NCBI GenBank assembly: GCA_036172665.1 | Contig: CM069872.1 | Location: forward strand, 42,332,101-42,396,100 | Length of the DNA stretch: 64,000 nt | DNA from: Prosopocoilus inquinatus | Taxonomy: Eukaryota; Arthropoda; Insecta; Coleoptera; Lucanidae | Reading direction: 5' to 3' | Part shown: positions 48,090 through 60,217 of the stretch, one piece after another | How the letters are laid out: every line of letters starts with the position of its first letter | How positions within the stretch are numbered: the first letter of the stretch is position 1 | Position numbers and translations under genes: made by a program | The notes under the pieces: generated by a model | The model's database searches: none | Told to the model about the DNA's origin: nothing | The model's input: the letters and a program-made list of their open reading frames with translations, nothing else

Positions 48090-49295
48090 AGAATATTGTA
48101 ATGTCAAAGTTTCTCAGCGCATTGGGGCTTATAAAACATAATAAACAATTTGTTGTCTGTAGTTTTGGACACTACAACCTTTTGCTGTAAGTGTAATTGG
48201 TGTAGATGGAGAGTTGGGAAACCTCGTTGACCAAATATATTCAGATATACTTACTTATAAAACTCGGTGTAAAGCTTTTACATGATTAATATTTGATTTT
48301 TAATGTGAAGTCTGTGCAATTTGGAATAATGTGGCATACAACGAAAAAGTTATGCAATCATATTGAACAGTTGCGATCAAGCTAATCGAGACTGATTGAC
48401 AGTTCTGTAACCATTATTACCAGCACCAATAAGAGCGCAGTTAGCTTACAACGGTCTCAATTAGGATGATCGCGACTGTACATACAATGAACATATTGTA
48501 AATAATATCGATTGATTGTCGCTTAAGACACGGTAGGAAACTGGTCACTGGAGAGTTGGGAATCCCCGTTGACTAATTCAGCTTTTTAGTTAGAGAAATA
48601 ACTTTTCTACTAAAATCCGATCCAGATTGTCAGACACATCACTCAATGTACTGGTCTCTAAATTTTTTTTCTAATAAAAAAATTAATACTTGCTTTTCAT
48701 ACTGGAATACTGGATTTTTTTTTAAGAAGATTAGCCAGTCATTGTTCTGGTTTTCTTCTCGGCCTACGACGGTAAATAGATAAACACTAGAAAGTAGAGT
48801 TACTACTGTGTGAATATGTTACTTCTTAAATACTTTTTGCTTTAAGTATTGCTTAGTGTTAAGTATGATTAAAGTAATTCTTAAAAAATGCGATGCAACG
48901 GCTGTTAGTCTTTTCTCCTATTGCGAAAATTGATAATAAATTAAAAAAATATTATTAACGATGAAGATTTGTGTAGATATATAAAAAAAAATAATTGTCT
49001 ATGAGATATTGCAGCAAAAAAAGACAAAAAGGATTTCGATTCGGACTCGTCGGTAGTGGCGCCTTCAGGGCCCCGCACCATCTGCAATATGTGAATTTTT
49101 CAGTTTCTTAATCAACTTTCCAGTCAGAATTAAGATTCTCGAAAAATGCAATCATACGAATACGGAAATATTTGCATCTCTGTATAAAATGAACACATTA
49201 GAAACTTATTCAGTCAAAAAGAAAAAGAAAAAAAAGAATAAATGAATAGATCTACTTAACAAATCGTACTTTAAGAAAAACAATAGTTCAGACCT
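48090..49295. other. AT-rich intergenic
   Basis: The phrase GGAGAGTTGGGAAxCCTCGTTGACCAA occurs at about 48,209 and 48,550, a diverged direct repeat of unknown type. No gene. Confidence 0.4.
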
Positions 49296-49455
49296 GGGAC
49301 CGTATTCTCGAATCGAGCGACAAGAGTCGCATGCGAAAATGACGTCAAAATGATGCAATTCTCGAACGATTTGTGTAGTTTTGTGTAAGAGTCTACGTCA
49401 TTTTGACGTCATATTCGCATGCGACTCTTGTCGCTCGATTTGAGAATAGGGCCCC
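49296..49455. repeat. MITE with long near-perfect TIRs around GAGCGACAAGAGTCGCATGC
   Basis: Left arm GACCGTATTCTCGAATCGAG with CGACAAGAGTCGCATGCGAA, AATGACGTCAAAATGA; right arm is the inverse with a few changes. Arms are about 55 bp with a centre of about 45 bp. Confidence 0.8.
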
Positions 49456-51472
49456 TGTTCTAATTCCTAGAATAACATCTGTTGTATGAGGATTAGATTT
49501 TATGATATGCAATAATATTGTGTTTTTCCTTAGAATTTGTAAACGATCAAATTCCTCTAACGAAAACTACTACTACTACTACCTCTACTTTCAAAATATT
49601 ATTGCATTGTAGATTCAGTTTAAGTTAGTAAACTCTTGATACTAGCATAACAGCCGAAATTTATATTAAGCAAAATAGTTGAAGATGGTTCCAGACTTCA
49701 AATACATAATTAAAAAACATATTTAAGAAAGTCGATGACTTTCAGCCTTGGCGATGATTTTCAGCCCTACCTTATTTGTCGATTAAAAATTATTCACTGA
49801 ATTATAGTTAATTTGAAGATTTTAGATTTGTTTTATTGTTACTTTTTTCTTTTTAAGTCATATTTTTATTTCACAGTTTTCTATGGTTGCATTTATATTT
49901 CACAGATTCAAATAACGACATATTTTAGAAATTGAAATGTGTCAAATATCAATCGGTGATGTGTTACAAACATTATTTCATCTATTTTATTATTTTTTAA
50001 TTTAATTTAGTATTTTCTGCACTTTATAACACAAAAATACTAACATTTTCCTTTGTTCAAAAGGCTCCGCAAAAAATTCTCGTTCCGGGCCTTGCAACTA
50101 TTAAGATTGTTCGTTGTGTCAAAAAAATAAGATTTTTCTCAAAGCCGAAACACGACAGATGTTTCAATTTGGTAAAAATGTAATGTTTCTCAGAAATCTC
50201 GGAAACTAGACGGATAACACACCCGTAAGTGGTACCTTAAATTCCAAAGTTTTTCGATTTTTGCATAATTTTCCCTATTTTCCCTAAGCTTATATAATAA
50301 CTTCCTTGGTCTCTTTCCGTAATTTGAATAAGTATTCAAATTGTTAATGTAAAAATTCGTGTTACGAATCTAGACTCTAGATTATAAGACCTTTGGGACA
50401 CATGTTACAAAAGGGAATCAAAATAAGCAATAACAAATACTCACAAAATAACAAGACAAAATAATACTTGCTGGTCAGTTCCATGGACGGAGAAAAATTC
50501 TAAAAAATAAAGGAGACTGTAAGTACAAAAAAAAAAATAGAAATAATAATAAAACCATTACGCATAAAAGAAAACTGGAATGCACTAAAGAACAGATTTG
50601 GAGAATATTATAAACACAAATATTGGACGAATCGTTTAAATAACAGAAGAAAGTACTAAAGTAATACGAATTCTATGCGAACAAATAAATACAGAAATAT
50701 ACAAACAAACAGAAATCAAAAGCAGAGTGATTTAGAATGGTTTTAGTAAATATTATTTCCAATATTTGTTTCAGTTTAAATTTTAATATTAAGTTTTGCT
50801 TGTATTTGACGTTTTCAGGCCGTTTGTAATTAATAGTTACAAAACTGCTTGGAAATAAACAACAAAAAAAACTGTACACGAAACAGAGATGGAAAATTAA
50901 TTTAGTAGAAAAACCAAAAGAAAACAATAACTATAAATAGAACTGCATGACAAATTACGCACAAGAAAACCGAAATAAACAATTCGAACTAGGAAGAACA
51001 AAGTGAAAAAGAAAAATGAAAATCAAAAGACTAACAACGTTTTTCGTAAGACGTCTCACTTTTACCTTTTGGTGTACTTTATTTGAAAATTATTTTATTA
51101 TTTTGTCGGGTTATTTTTGGTTTTTTCTTCTGGTCAAATTGACTTTTTTATAATTTTAATATTTTTCTGTTTTTGGATTTCGTGATATTTTCACATTGTT
51201 TGTTTCGCTTCCCTTTTCTTTCTTTTGTTGTATAATCATCTTCCGTCTTTCATTGACTTTTTACAGTATCTTCTTTTGCTTTGTTGTTAATTTTTTGATC
51301 TACAAGCAAGCCGTCGGGAAGTGTTCAGCCGTATTTTGTGATTTTGTCTGAATCTTTGAGACCTCGATTTTAAATGTTCCATATTTATATTTATATATTT
51401 ATTATTCCCAAAGATGTAATTTTATCCAAAGGACCATTAACTCTGTTTGCACACAGGTCCGGTCTTACTAAG
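49456..51472. other. intergenic with skewed blocks
   Basis: 50,430-51,040 is A-rich; at about 51,050 the bias flips to T-rich until 51,330. A CTA microsatellite sits at about 49,567-49,581. No gene. Confidence 0.4.
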
Positions 51473-51750
51473 TTTTTTTTTTATCTATGGTGTTTGCCCA
51501 ACGGGGTCCTAAGTCATAGACTTGCCAGGACCTTAGGAGCGGGAGTGTATTGTTGTGTGAGTAAAGTGTTTCATGGCTTTGTTATTTCCAAACCACCTCG
51601 CCGTTGAATGGGAAGCAATGTTGAATTGTAACCCCAACACTGAAGGGTACCTGAAGTGAGTAACGACCGAGAAATAACTCGAACGGGGTGCGAACCCACG
51701 ACCTTACGATTGCAAGGCCGGTCCAGTACCACTGGACCGTTCGGCGTTAA
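51473..51750 (-). mobile_element. tRNA-derived SINE, copy 1
   Basis: Read on the minus strand, the 5' end resembles a tRNA: an A-box-like TCCAGTGGTACTGG and a B box GGGTTCGCACCCC, separated by a CCTTGCAATCGTAAGG anticodon-arm-like stretch. A tRNA-unrelated body follows (GGTACCCTTCAGTGTT onward), then an A-rich tail (plus-strand T run at 51,473-51,482). Copy 2 at 53,072-53,328 is collinear. Confidence 0.8.
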
Positions 51751-51762
51751 TTGGAAGTTTCA

Positions 51763-51898
51763 TCATTAAGGCCCGGTCATCTCTGATGAACTTTAACCGT
51801 TGATTAATTCCTACAGAAACAATTGTCTTTACAATTGTAACTATGGGAACAAACAAAAGATTAGAGTTAATGAGAGATGAAAAAAACCGGCCCTTAAT
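51763..51898. repeat. MITE with ATTAAGGnCCGGT ends
   Basis: Left ATTAAGGCCCGGTCATCTCT; right AGAGATGAAAAAAACCGGCC, CTTAAT, its inverse with small gaps. It lies immediately beyond the 5' end of SINE copy 1. Confidence 0.7.
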
Positions 51899-52583
51899 AT
51901 AATAAATAATAAGTAAGTGGTTAACCAGGGGTGAGCTGCCTTTTTTTATTCAGTTTGAAGTGAAGTGGGGCAAAATTGTAACTTTTGTTAATATCCTTAA
52001 ATGAAATCACCCAGACGTAACAAATATTTTTATATCAGAATAGCTCAACTGAGAAAAAAATACAACAGTCACAACGTTTGTAGCAACAAACGAAAAGCTA
52101 ATTTGAAACAGATCGTATACCGTGAGTGCAATAAAAGTCAAAGATATTCTTGGCATAAAAAGCTGTTGTCTTTGTTAACTTCATACATTCAAATGTAAGT
52201 TGTATAGCAGTTGTTAAAATTTTAATGTTGTTTGGCGTCCTTATCGTTCCGAATTAATCTGGGGAAAGATTTCCAAATTCCTTGGATGATATCTGTCACT
52301 TGTTTTTTTTTTTAATTGTTCTCGCGATATTTACATTTAAATAAAGCAGCACTTCCGAAAATAAGAAAAGTGCAAACAAAATTTTCATAAAATATAACAT
52401 CGTTCTAGTTGAATATCACCTGAAACGACGGAAGCTTTGTTTTAAAGCCAGAAGTGTTACAAGTTAGATAGTAATATTGAAGTGAAGGAATAATTAATTA
52501 AATAAAAAGCAAAACTGCATGTCCTCCAATAACAAAATACAAAAATTGATTTTCCTATAGCCTTCCAAGCAGTATTTTCAGTA

Positions 52584-52822
52584 GTTGAATCGATGGGTGC
52601 ATAATCGTGTTCAGTCCAAATTTACTGTGTAGAGAAAACAACAAATAACTTTCTAGATTTTTATTTTAAGTGAATTGTTGGCTTAAAATTCTTTCAGATA
52701 AGGATATCTGAAGATTTCTGAAACCAATAATTACTTAAAATAAAAATCTAGAGAAAGTTCTTTGTTGTTTTCTCAACACAGTAAATTTGGACTGAACACG
52801 ATTATGCACTCATCGATTCAAT
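52584..52822. repeat. MITE with about 95-bp near-identical TIRs
   Basis: Left arm GTTGAATCGATGGGTGCATA, ATCGTGTTCAGTCCAAATTT and on to TAGATTTTTATTTTAAGT. The right arm is the same in reverse complement with only a handful of differences. The centre is about 45 bp. High arm identity suggests recent insertion. Confidence 0.85.
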
Positions 52823-53071
52823 TGCTTTTGGTATAATTAGGATAGAAATTATGGGGAATTTTCTTTTCTATCCTTGTGCATATGATTATTTTATTATTAT
52901 TATTTTAAAATAAAAATAACAACTGAACATAAGATCAACATGTTTTAAAACGTAAGGAAATTAAGTAACTCGTATACAGATTGATGACTTTCAAGTTGGC
53001 CCATAATGGTTTCATAAATAATAAAGAATACGCGACATGCAATAGGTTGAAAAGAAAAAGAAATTCTTCGC

Positions 53072-53328
53072 GTTTTTTTTTAATACCTGTGATGGCTGCC
53101 CAACGGGAGGACTTAAGTATTGACTTGTCAGGACTTCAGAAGCGGGAGTGTATCTTAGTGCGTGTAAAGTATGGCTTTGTTACTTTCAAACCTTCTCGCC
53201 ATTGAAGGAGAAGCTCACTCTTCAACACTGAAGGGTACCTGAAGTGGATGAACTTGAACGCAGTTCGAACACACGACCTTGCAATTGCAAAGCCGGTCCC
53301 CTTACCACTTGGGCCGTTCAGTCGTTAA
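53072..53328 (-). mobile_element. tRNA-derived SINE, copy 2
   Basis: Collinear with copy 1. Minus-strand 5' end has GGCCCAAGTGGTAAGG (A-box region) and GTGTTCGAACTGCG (B-box region). The shared body includes ACACTGAAGGGTACCTGAAG and GAAGCGGGAGTGTATC-like plus-strand words, and it ends in an A run (plus-strand T9, 53,072-53,080). Confidence 0.8.
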
Positions 53329-54968
53329 GCAGAGAGTCATTTGCTTCCCGTCCTTTTTCTTTCGTAAAATTTACCATCGTTTGTTCTTTACCTTTTGAAT
53401 TTATCATTTTGTTTTACTTTCCGTTCAATTACGTCATTTCTCCAGGAGTCAAAAGTTTGTTTTCGTTTTATCTTGGCTGTACTTATAGAAGTTAAGTGAT
53501 CAAAAAGTTTCTGGTACCCGCTCTTTAGTGCGAGTATTACGATCGTTATTTGTTTTTCATACTTTCTCAAGGAATTCTTTTCCCTTTTTTTTTGATTGGG
53601 TCTCTCAGTTTGTTTTGTTAATCTTTGCCAACATTTACTTGAACTAATGAATATTGCCTACGAGTTATGGGTTTAAATGTCGCCAAAGAACTTTATTTTG
53701 GAACGAGAGAAGAGATTTTTGATTCGGATTTACACGAGAACGTTATTACATGCAGGAGTTATTTAGTTACATTGAACGATCCTAAAGTTTGCTTGAACAG
53801 TAAAATTAGAAATTAGCATCAAATTAAAAAAAAGCAATACCTAACATCCATAACAGCCCCAGTTAAACAAATAGTTAAGAAACTACTATATCCTGCAGTA
53901 ATCTTTTGCTCAATGGTTGACATTTCCATTTTCAGTAGTCTTGAATTTCATTGACATATGATTACCAAGACAGAAAAACAAAATTATAATTCCCATTATA
54001 AGTGTCTCTTAGTTAATAGCGCGTTTATTATTTGTTCCTTATAAATTACACAAACCCACGCTGAACTTTCAACCTCCAGAGTATGTCACCACGAATCTAA
54101 AAAAAAAACCCACACGCGAAGCCCCCGTTAAATTTCCACTTGATTATGTCTGTTTTATTCGGAAAAATTGCTTCTCCCATAAGTAGATTTCAACTTCACG
54201 ATAAACTCCATGGCGCCGTCGTCTGTGTACGTACATCAAATGCTGTTAATTGCATGGGTTTACCTCGCCGTAAACAGAAATTGCGTCTTAAATGTTAAGT
54301 AAAGTTCCTCCCGTGCGTTGTTCAATAAGTCAATAAAAAGTTTATAACTTCGGCCCACCAGATATCCTAACGTATATGAGAGAATCCGGGTCCGTCCGTT
54401 TCGAGTGGGCTAGGGCAGTTTCCAATTCTGGAGCGAGGTGTTCAAATCACGCTAGAAAAACGCAATTATTCACGAACATGGAGTAGGCTGGTCGACCGTT
54501 TTGAAATCAATGTAAAACTTTTCAATCTGTGTAATTGCTAATTATCTACGCCTAAAGTTGTATTATAATTGCATATTTAATACGCGGTTAACTCCCGAGT
54601 GGTAGTATCGAAGGACTTTCATCTATGAATGGAGAAGTTAATGAATAGCTAAGGCGATTGTCGGAAAAACAGAATTATATTAGAATGTCGTGAGAAAATG
54701 AAAAACGTAATATTTCATCTTCTTTTTGATTCAAATCTATAATGGGGACAAGGCTATTCTTGTAGGACATTGTAATAATTCTATGTTCTGTACTTCTGCA
54801 CAGTTAGAAATTTTCCTCCTTTTTGCTTCGCCTATTTCAAATCGCCGTAGGCATTAAGAACTAATTTAAAATTCTGCCAATTCAATATTAACGTGAGATA
54901 TTCATGGTATTTTGTTTTTAGCTTTTGGGTTTTCCTTTAAGTTCTCCTCAGAATTAATTTAACTATTT
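53329..54968. other. T-rich block, then repeat-poor DNA
   Basis: 53,330-53,640 is T-rich low complexity. 54,050-54,660 has balanced composition and no repeats, but no coding frame with splice signals was recognised. It is a candidate conserved non-coding region for how. Confidence 0.35.
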
Positions 54969-55105
54969 ATGGCCTTTGCACCAAACGCTTAAGCCGAGCT
55001 TAAATTTAAGTATTGCTTATAATGTGACATTGGAATTTACGTCATATTCTAAGGGTTCTTAAAGTTAAGGTAACCTTAAATGTTTGGTGCAACTGGCCCT
55101 TAGTG
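54969..55105. repeat. hairpin MITE with TTGCACCAAA ends
   Basis: Left GGCCTTTGCACCAAACGCTT; right TTTGGTGCAACTGGCCCTTA, inverted, with subterminal AAGCCGAGCTTAAATTTAAG and its partner CTTAAAGTTAAGGTAACC. Confidence 0.7.
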
Positions 55106-55340
55106 CTCCAAGTTAACATTTTTTGCTAGTGATTTAGTGAACTTTTTCAAGGGAATCAGTAAAAAAACTGAAAATAATTATCTATAACAGCTCTATTTAA
55201 TAATTTTGGTTTAACTTCTCCTCGTAAGATGTCCTAACTTTGAGCAATGCTATAATTTTGGAAAAAAATGCTGAAAATTGAAAAAAAAAAGCGTAGGAAA
55301 AGTCAGTTAGTCACTTGTCTGTGGTAAAATAGCGCCGCGT

Positions 55341-55570
55341 ATGATGTCATCGATGATTCTTTTTTAAATAGCAACACAACTTTCTTTAATAAAATTTTGT
55401 AGACCTGTTCATCTTGATTGTGGTGAAAAAAAAAATTATTTTCGACTTTTATGTGTAAAGTTAGGTAGGTATGTAAATGTTATATTTCCACAATCAGGAA
55501 AAACAGATCTACAAGATTTTGTCAAAACAGTGCGGTGCTGCCATATAAAAAACGATGGGTGACATCATCA
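55341..55570. repeat. foldback element
   Basis: Left arm GATGTCATCGATGATTCTTT through AATTTTGTAGACCTGTTC to ATTGTGG; right arm in reverse complement reads GATGATGTCACCCATCGTTT through AAATCTTGTAGATCTGTT to ATTGTGG. Arms about 85 bp with diverged middles. Confidence 0.7.
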
Positions 55571-55890
55571 ACAAGGTTGGTAGAGCTGGACTATGTAAGG
55601 TTGCCTCGATCGGGGGAGGGTAAAAAGGGTACGTAACTCATTACGTCACGCACGTGAAAAATTCAATTGAGCACATTAACCAGGTTTTTGCATTATATGA
55701 TCAAATAGAATTGTTTCCATTTTTAGTGAATTAGATTAAGCATTAGGAAACAGATTAAAACTCACTCTATTTACTTCATTGTAACGGATAGAAGTTTCGT
55801 GTGACGTCACGAGTTCCTTTTGCGAGGAGGAAATTTCAAACTGCATATTAAATGGGAACCTGCTACATGCAATATCAGTTTTACCAACCT
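55571..55890. repeat. dispersed repeat R1, copy 1
   Basis: Begins AGGTTGGTAGAGCTGGACTA and includes ACTCAYTCTATTTACTTC and TGCAATATCAGTT. Diverged copy at 58,161-58,580. Class unknown. Confidence 0.65.
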
Positions 55891-58160
55891 TGATCCACTA
55901 CTTCACCAACGCCATCTGACATCTGATATTTTTATATCAAAATGTTCACAAAAATGAAATGAAATGAATAATGAATTTATTCCAAACTTTTCAAATGCAT
56001 TCAGTATACTTTTTCTCTACAAGATTTCATTAAAAAATATAGTACCTATTAAATATTAAAAAAAAAATCATCGATGACGTAATATCCAGTAGTTGACCAA
56101 CGCCAACTATAACATTTTCATCTTAAAATGTGAATAAGAAATCAAAATCGAGTCCTAAAATGTGAATAAGAAATCAAAATCGAGTCCACCAGGGATATTT
56201 TTTGTCGAAAATGTGTAAGCGTAATTACAAAAATACTGAATTTATTCCTAACTTTACTAACGCACTGTGTATTAGGTATATTATTATTAGTAATAAAATT
56301 ACGAGTACAAGCGTGTAACTTAAAACATCTGCAGTGTGACTTTTAATCATTCAATCTTAGGGTATGCCTTAATGCTGGCGTTTACCGAACAGACTTGACA
56401 ATATTAATAATTAACACAATTTTTAGGTAAAATTAAACTAATCAACTTTCTCTACGAGAGCTCATTCTAGCCTCTGAATTTCAAATTTAAGTTTGCTTTC
56501 GAATAATTTGAATTTCCCGCGTGAGTTTAAACGGAAAATTACGGCGCCAAATTTAAATTATTTTTAATTAAAGAGTTTTAAATTGCAAATTTACTTGCAT
56601 TTTTGTTATTAAAAGTAAAAAACAAAAATTGTTCAGAATTGTAGCAAATAAGATAAATTCAGGTTTCTTTCTTCTTTTTTCTTTTTGTTTTTACGTTTTC
56701 TTCCAATATAATTTTTCAGACTTTCAGATTGTTCTTTCTTCTTTTTCAGCCCTTTAAAATATTAACACATGTCTGTTTTGCACAATAATTGTCAGCTGTT
56801 GTCTTCTATATTACTGAGATTTTCTCAGATGCTTATTACAGCTTCTCTTTTTTGACCATGCTTATTTCGTCTTGTATTTTTACCTGAATCTTTACTTATA
56901 CATGTGAGTTTCATTTGTTAATTCTTAGTTAATTAGTTCTTAGTCTTTTCCTGGAAGTTTCGTTTTTTCTAAGAACCATTTAGTTGCATTATTACAATCG
57001 TTGTCCTCTGTGCACGTGTGACGATTTAAGTTTTTCTTTGTTCTATTTCATTTTTTTAGTTTTTATGTTACTCCTTGAACTTTCTGTTTCATTTTTTCTA
57101 GGTTTCTTAATTTTTAGCTCTGTCACAGTTTGAAGATGTTTTAGTCACTTTGATCCCTTCCTTCAAAGCGGGTGAAACTGTTACTTGTATTTTTGTGAAA
57201 ACTTACTATTGTTTCTTTTGGTTTCCTCTGTCATGTTATCCGTTCTCGAACCTGTTCCTTCTAGTTAATCATATTACAGACATTGACTAAATTATCAATC
57301 TTTACCTTACTAAAATCATTTCTTTTCTACGTTGCTAGTATTTACATGTTTTCTTTCTTTAGTTTCTGATTTTGCTTGTTTTTTTCTTTGTTCTGGATTC
57401 CTTCTTTGATTGATTATAAGTTGACACCCTATTTTGATTTGTTTTGCTGATTTTCTTGTTTGGAAATTGTTTTCACTTTCTTTATTTTTTTTATACCGTG
57501 TTGATTTAACATGTCCTTGCTTTTTAGATTTGTTCTTATTACTGCCATTAGATTATTTAATTTCAACAAGGATGTATTAGTACTTCTTTCAATATTCTCT
57601 GTTACATCAATCGATGATTTTCTAATCATTTCGATCTGCAGTTTACCGGTTTGTATCTTTATACCTGTTATTAATACACATTTTCCTGATTCCTTTTTAT
57701 TGAATTCTCCAATTCTTGAATCATTCTTTAACCTAGTCTAAATTTTGAAGTATAGGTAAGCTGCAACTTTTGAAACTAGAATCCTTTGTGGACTTTCTAC
57801 ATTGAAACGTTATTTTGGTGTTATGATGTATGATAATCGAGTTGGGATTAACGCGTCTACTATTGATATCTTTCTTTTTCACATACTTTTCTTAAAATTT
57901 GTAACGTATTACCACTTCCAACTTCCTTTACCACTATCACCTCTTTTACCATTCAAGCCTTTGAAACTTTCTTCATTCCTATCTGCACGTATAGCCTCTT
58001 CGTTTAATACTTATCTTCTTCTTCTAAGTTCCCTCTATTCCGAGGTTCAGTTATCTTCTGGCATGAATGTCGACATCCTAAGCTCTCGTCTGGATTGAAT
58101 CCATTCCATTCACAATTATTTTAACTCTTGACGTCTTCATTATTTTGGGTGTAATCATTT
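55891..58160. other. intergenic, including a 1.4-kb pyrimidine-rich block
   Basis: 56,650-58,120 is heavily T/C-biased on the plus strand and uses the complement of the word set of the purine-rich block at 43.0-44.9 kb. A short tandem duplication AAAATGTGAATAAGAAATCA is at about 56,126 and 56,157. No gene. Confidence 0.45.
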
Positions 58161-58580
58161 AAGGTTGGTAGAGCTGAACTGTGTATTAAGAGGTTGCCTT
58201 GATCAAGAGGTGACGGTTTGAGTACATAACTCGTTAATTCACTTCAAAAATTCCATTGAGCATGGTAATCAGGTTTTTAGAAATAATCGACCGGACCATA
58301 GAATTCATTCCACTTTTGATGGATAGATTAATCTATATGAGACAGATCAGACTCATTCTATTTACTTCCTTGCGGCGCGTTTCAATCTTAATATGAAGGT
58401 TACATGCGCCCCTTTCTATCTTCATGGGTTTTCAATTACGCTATCTTTCTGAATTCTCCATAAGCCCTGTTCTGCATTCTAAGAATGGAACTCGCGTATA
58501 GTACTTTTTCGGGGAAAAAAGTTCAAACTATAGATTTGAATGGGAACGAGACTACCTACCAGATGCAATATCAGTTCCAT
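58161..58580. repeat. dispersed repeat R1, copy 2
   Basis: AAGGTTGGTAGAGCTGAACT with GGTTGCCTTGATCAAG parallels copy 1 through CTCATTCTATTTACTTCCTT to CCAGATGCAATATCAGTTCC. Confidence 0.65.
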
Positions 58581-59029
58581 AGATTTTATCCAGGGACAGG
58601 ACCATCTATTTACATTTTTTAAAACTACTTTCAAGCTAGCGTTTTTTTAAAGGGGAGAGTGAATAGGTTTCTCGATGATAATCCTTTAATTGGTTTGGGT
58701 TTAGAGATAATATTCTTTTCCAGCGTCATTAAGTTTATGCTCATCATACGGGGGTTAAAGTAAAAAAAATCTTCTCAGAAACGGAAATTAAGAGCATTTG
58801 TAGTTTTCATTTACTTGTCCAACCTGAAAGTGAACACATTCAAAGCATTAAACACACTTCTGGAAATTGAACGTGACACCGAGGATTTCGCCTAATTTTC
58901 GGCGTTCCAAATCTCAGTTGCTCATTATCTTCTCAGTCACTATTTCACTAATCTATCCAAAACGCGTAGGCTATATTCAATCTTAACTTCAGATTTTGAA
59001 TTGACGCAAGTTTATCATCTTATTAAGGA

Positions 59030-60045
59030 GTCCAGTTCAGCAATGTTTGAGTAAATTATGACTAGAGGCTTTACCATGGCGACTTCAGCCGTTTCAATTA
59101 GGTACATCCTCCAACCAGTCATCAGTGTTTCAAACCCAACATGTTGATGATCACTTAGAGCAGGAATACGAAGGGGTATATCCCCTTTTTCCGTTCGCCT
59201 CAGGCAATATTAGTTGTCGCTTAATCACAACAACCAAGGATATTGATTCGCATTAATCACCTTACTGGTTTTAATGATTGCTGTTCTTTATCGCCTATCG
59301 AATAGTAAGCGATGGTGACTTCAACCCTTTCAATCACATCCTCCATCCAGTGCCTTCTCATCAGTGTTCGTTATTTTTAAAACTCGTCAGTAAGTGAAAA
59401 ACCCAATATGTCGATGATCAATCAGAGCAGGAATACGAAGGGGTAAGTCCTCTTTTTCCGTTCACCACAGTTAGTATTAGTTTTCGCTTAATCACAACAA
59501 CCAAGGATATTGATTCGCATTAATCACCTTACTGGTTGTTGTTCTTTATTGCCTATCGAATAGTAGGCGATGGTGACTTCAATCGTTCCAATTACATCCA
59601 CTACCCAGTGCCTTCTCACCAGTGTTCGTTATTTTTAAAACTTGTCAGCAAGCAAAAAACCTAACATGTCGATGATCAATTAGATCAGGAATACCAAGGG
59701 GTACATTTCCTTTATCCGTTCGCCGTTCGCTTAATCATAACAACCAAGAATATTGATTCATATTAATCATTTTACTAGTTGTCGCCTATTGAATAGTAGA
59801 CGATGGCGACTTCGACCATTTCAATTACATCCTCCATTCAGTGCCTTCTCATCAGTGTTCATTATTTTTAAAACTCGTCAGTGAGTGAAAAACCGAACAT
59901 GTCGATGATCAATTAGAGAATACGAAAGGGTATATTCCTTTTTTTTCGTTTTCGCTTAATCACAACAACCAAGGATATTGATTCATATAAATCATTTCAG
60001 TGGCTGCTGTTCTTTATCGCCTATCGAATAGTAGATAGGGGTTAC
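59030..60045. repeat. tandem array of a 225-267-bp unit upstream of how
   Basis: TTAATCACAACAACCAAGGA followed by TATTGATTC occurs at about 59,221, 59,488, 59,731 and 59,956. Each unit also has a GGCGATGGYGACTTCRACC start, CATCAGTGTTCRTTATTTTT, and ACATGTCGATGATCAATTAG. Units shorten progressively (267, 243, 225 bp). Confidence 0.85.
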
Positions 60046-60217
60046 TACTTGGAGCTCTCGTACCTAGGCTTGAATTACAGAACCAAACAAAGCTTATCCG
60101 TTCTTTTTAATTTATTTCATTACTCTTTTATACATAATGTATACTGTAACTGTGTAAATTAATACTTACTTTCGATTGCTGGACCATTCCCGCCAATCCA
60201 GATATAACCCCAAATAT

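Noticed and set aside
51680..51750. A functional tRNA gene on the minus strand
   Set aside because: The acceptor stem does not pair and the anticodon loop is irregular. It continues into a SINE body shared with 53,072-53,328.
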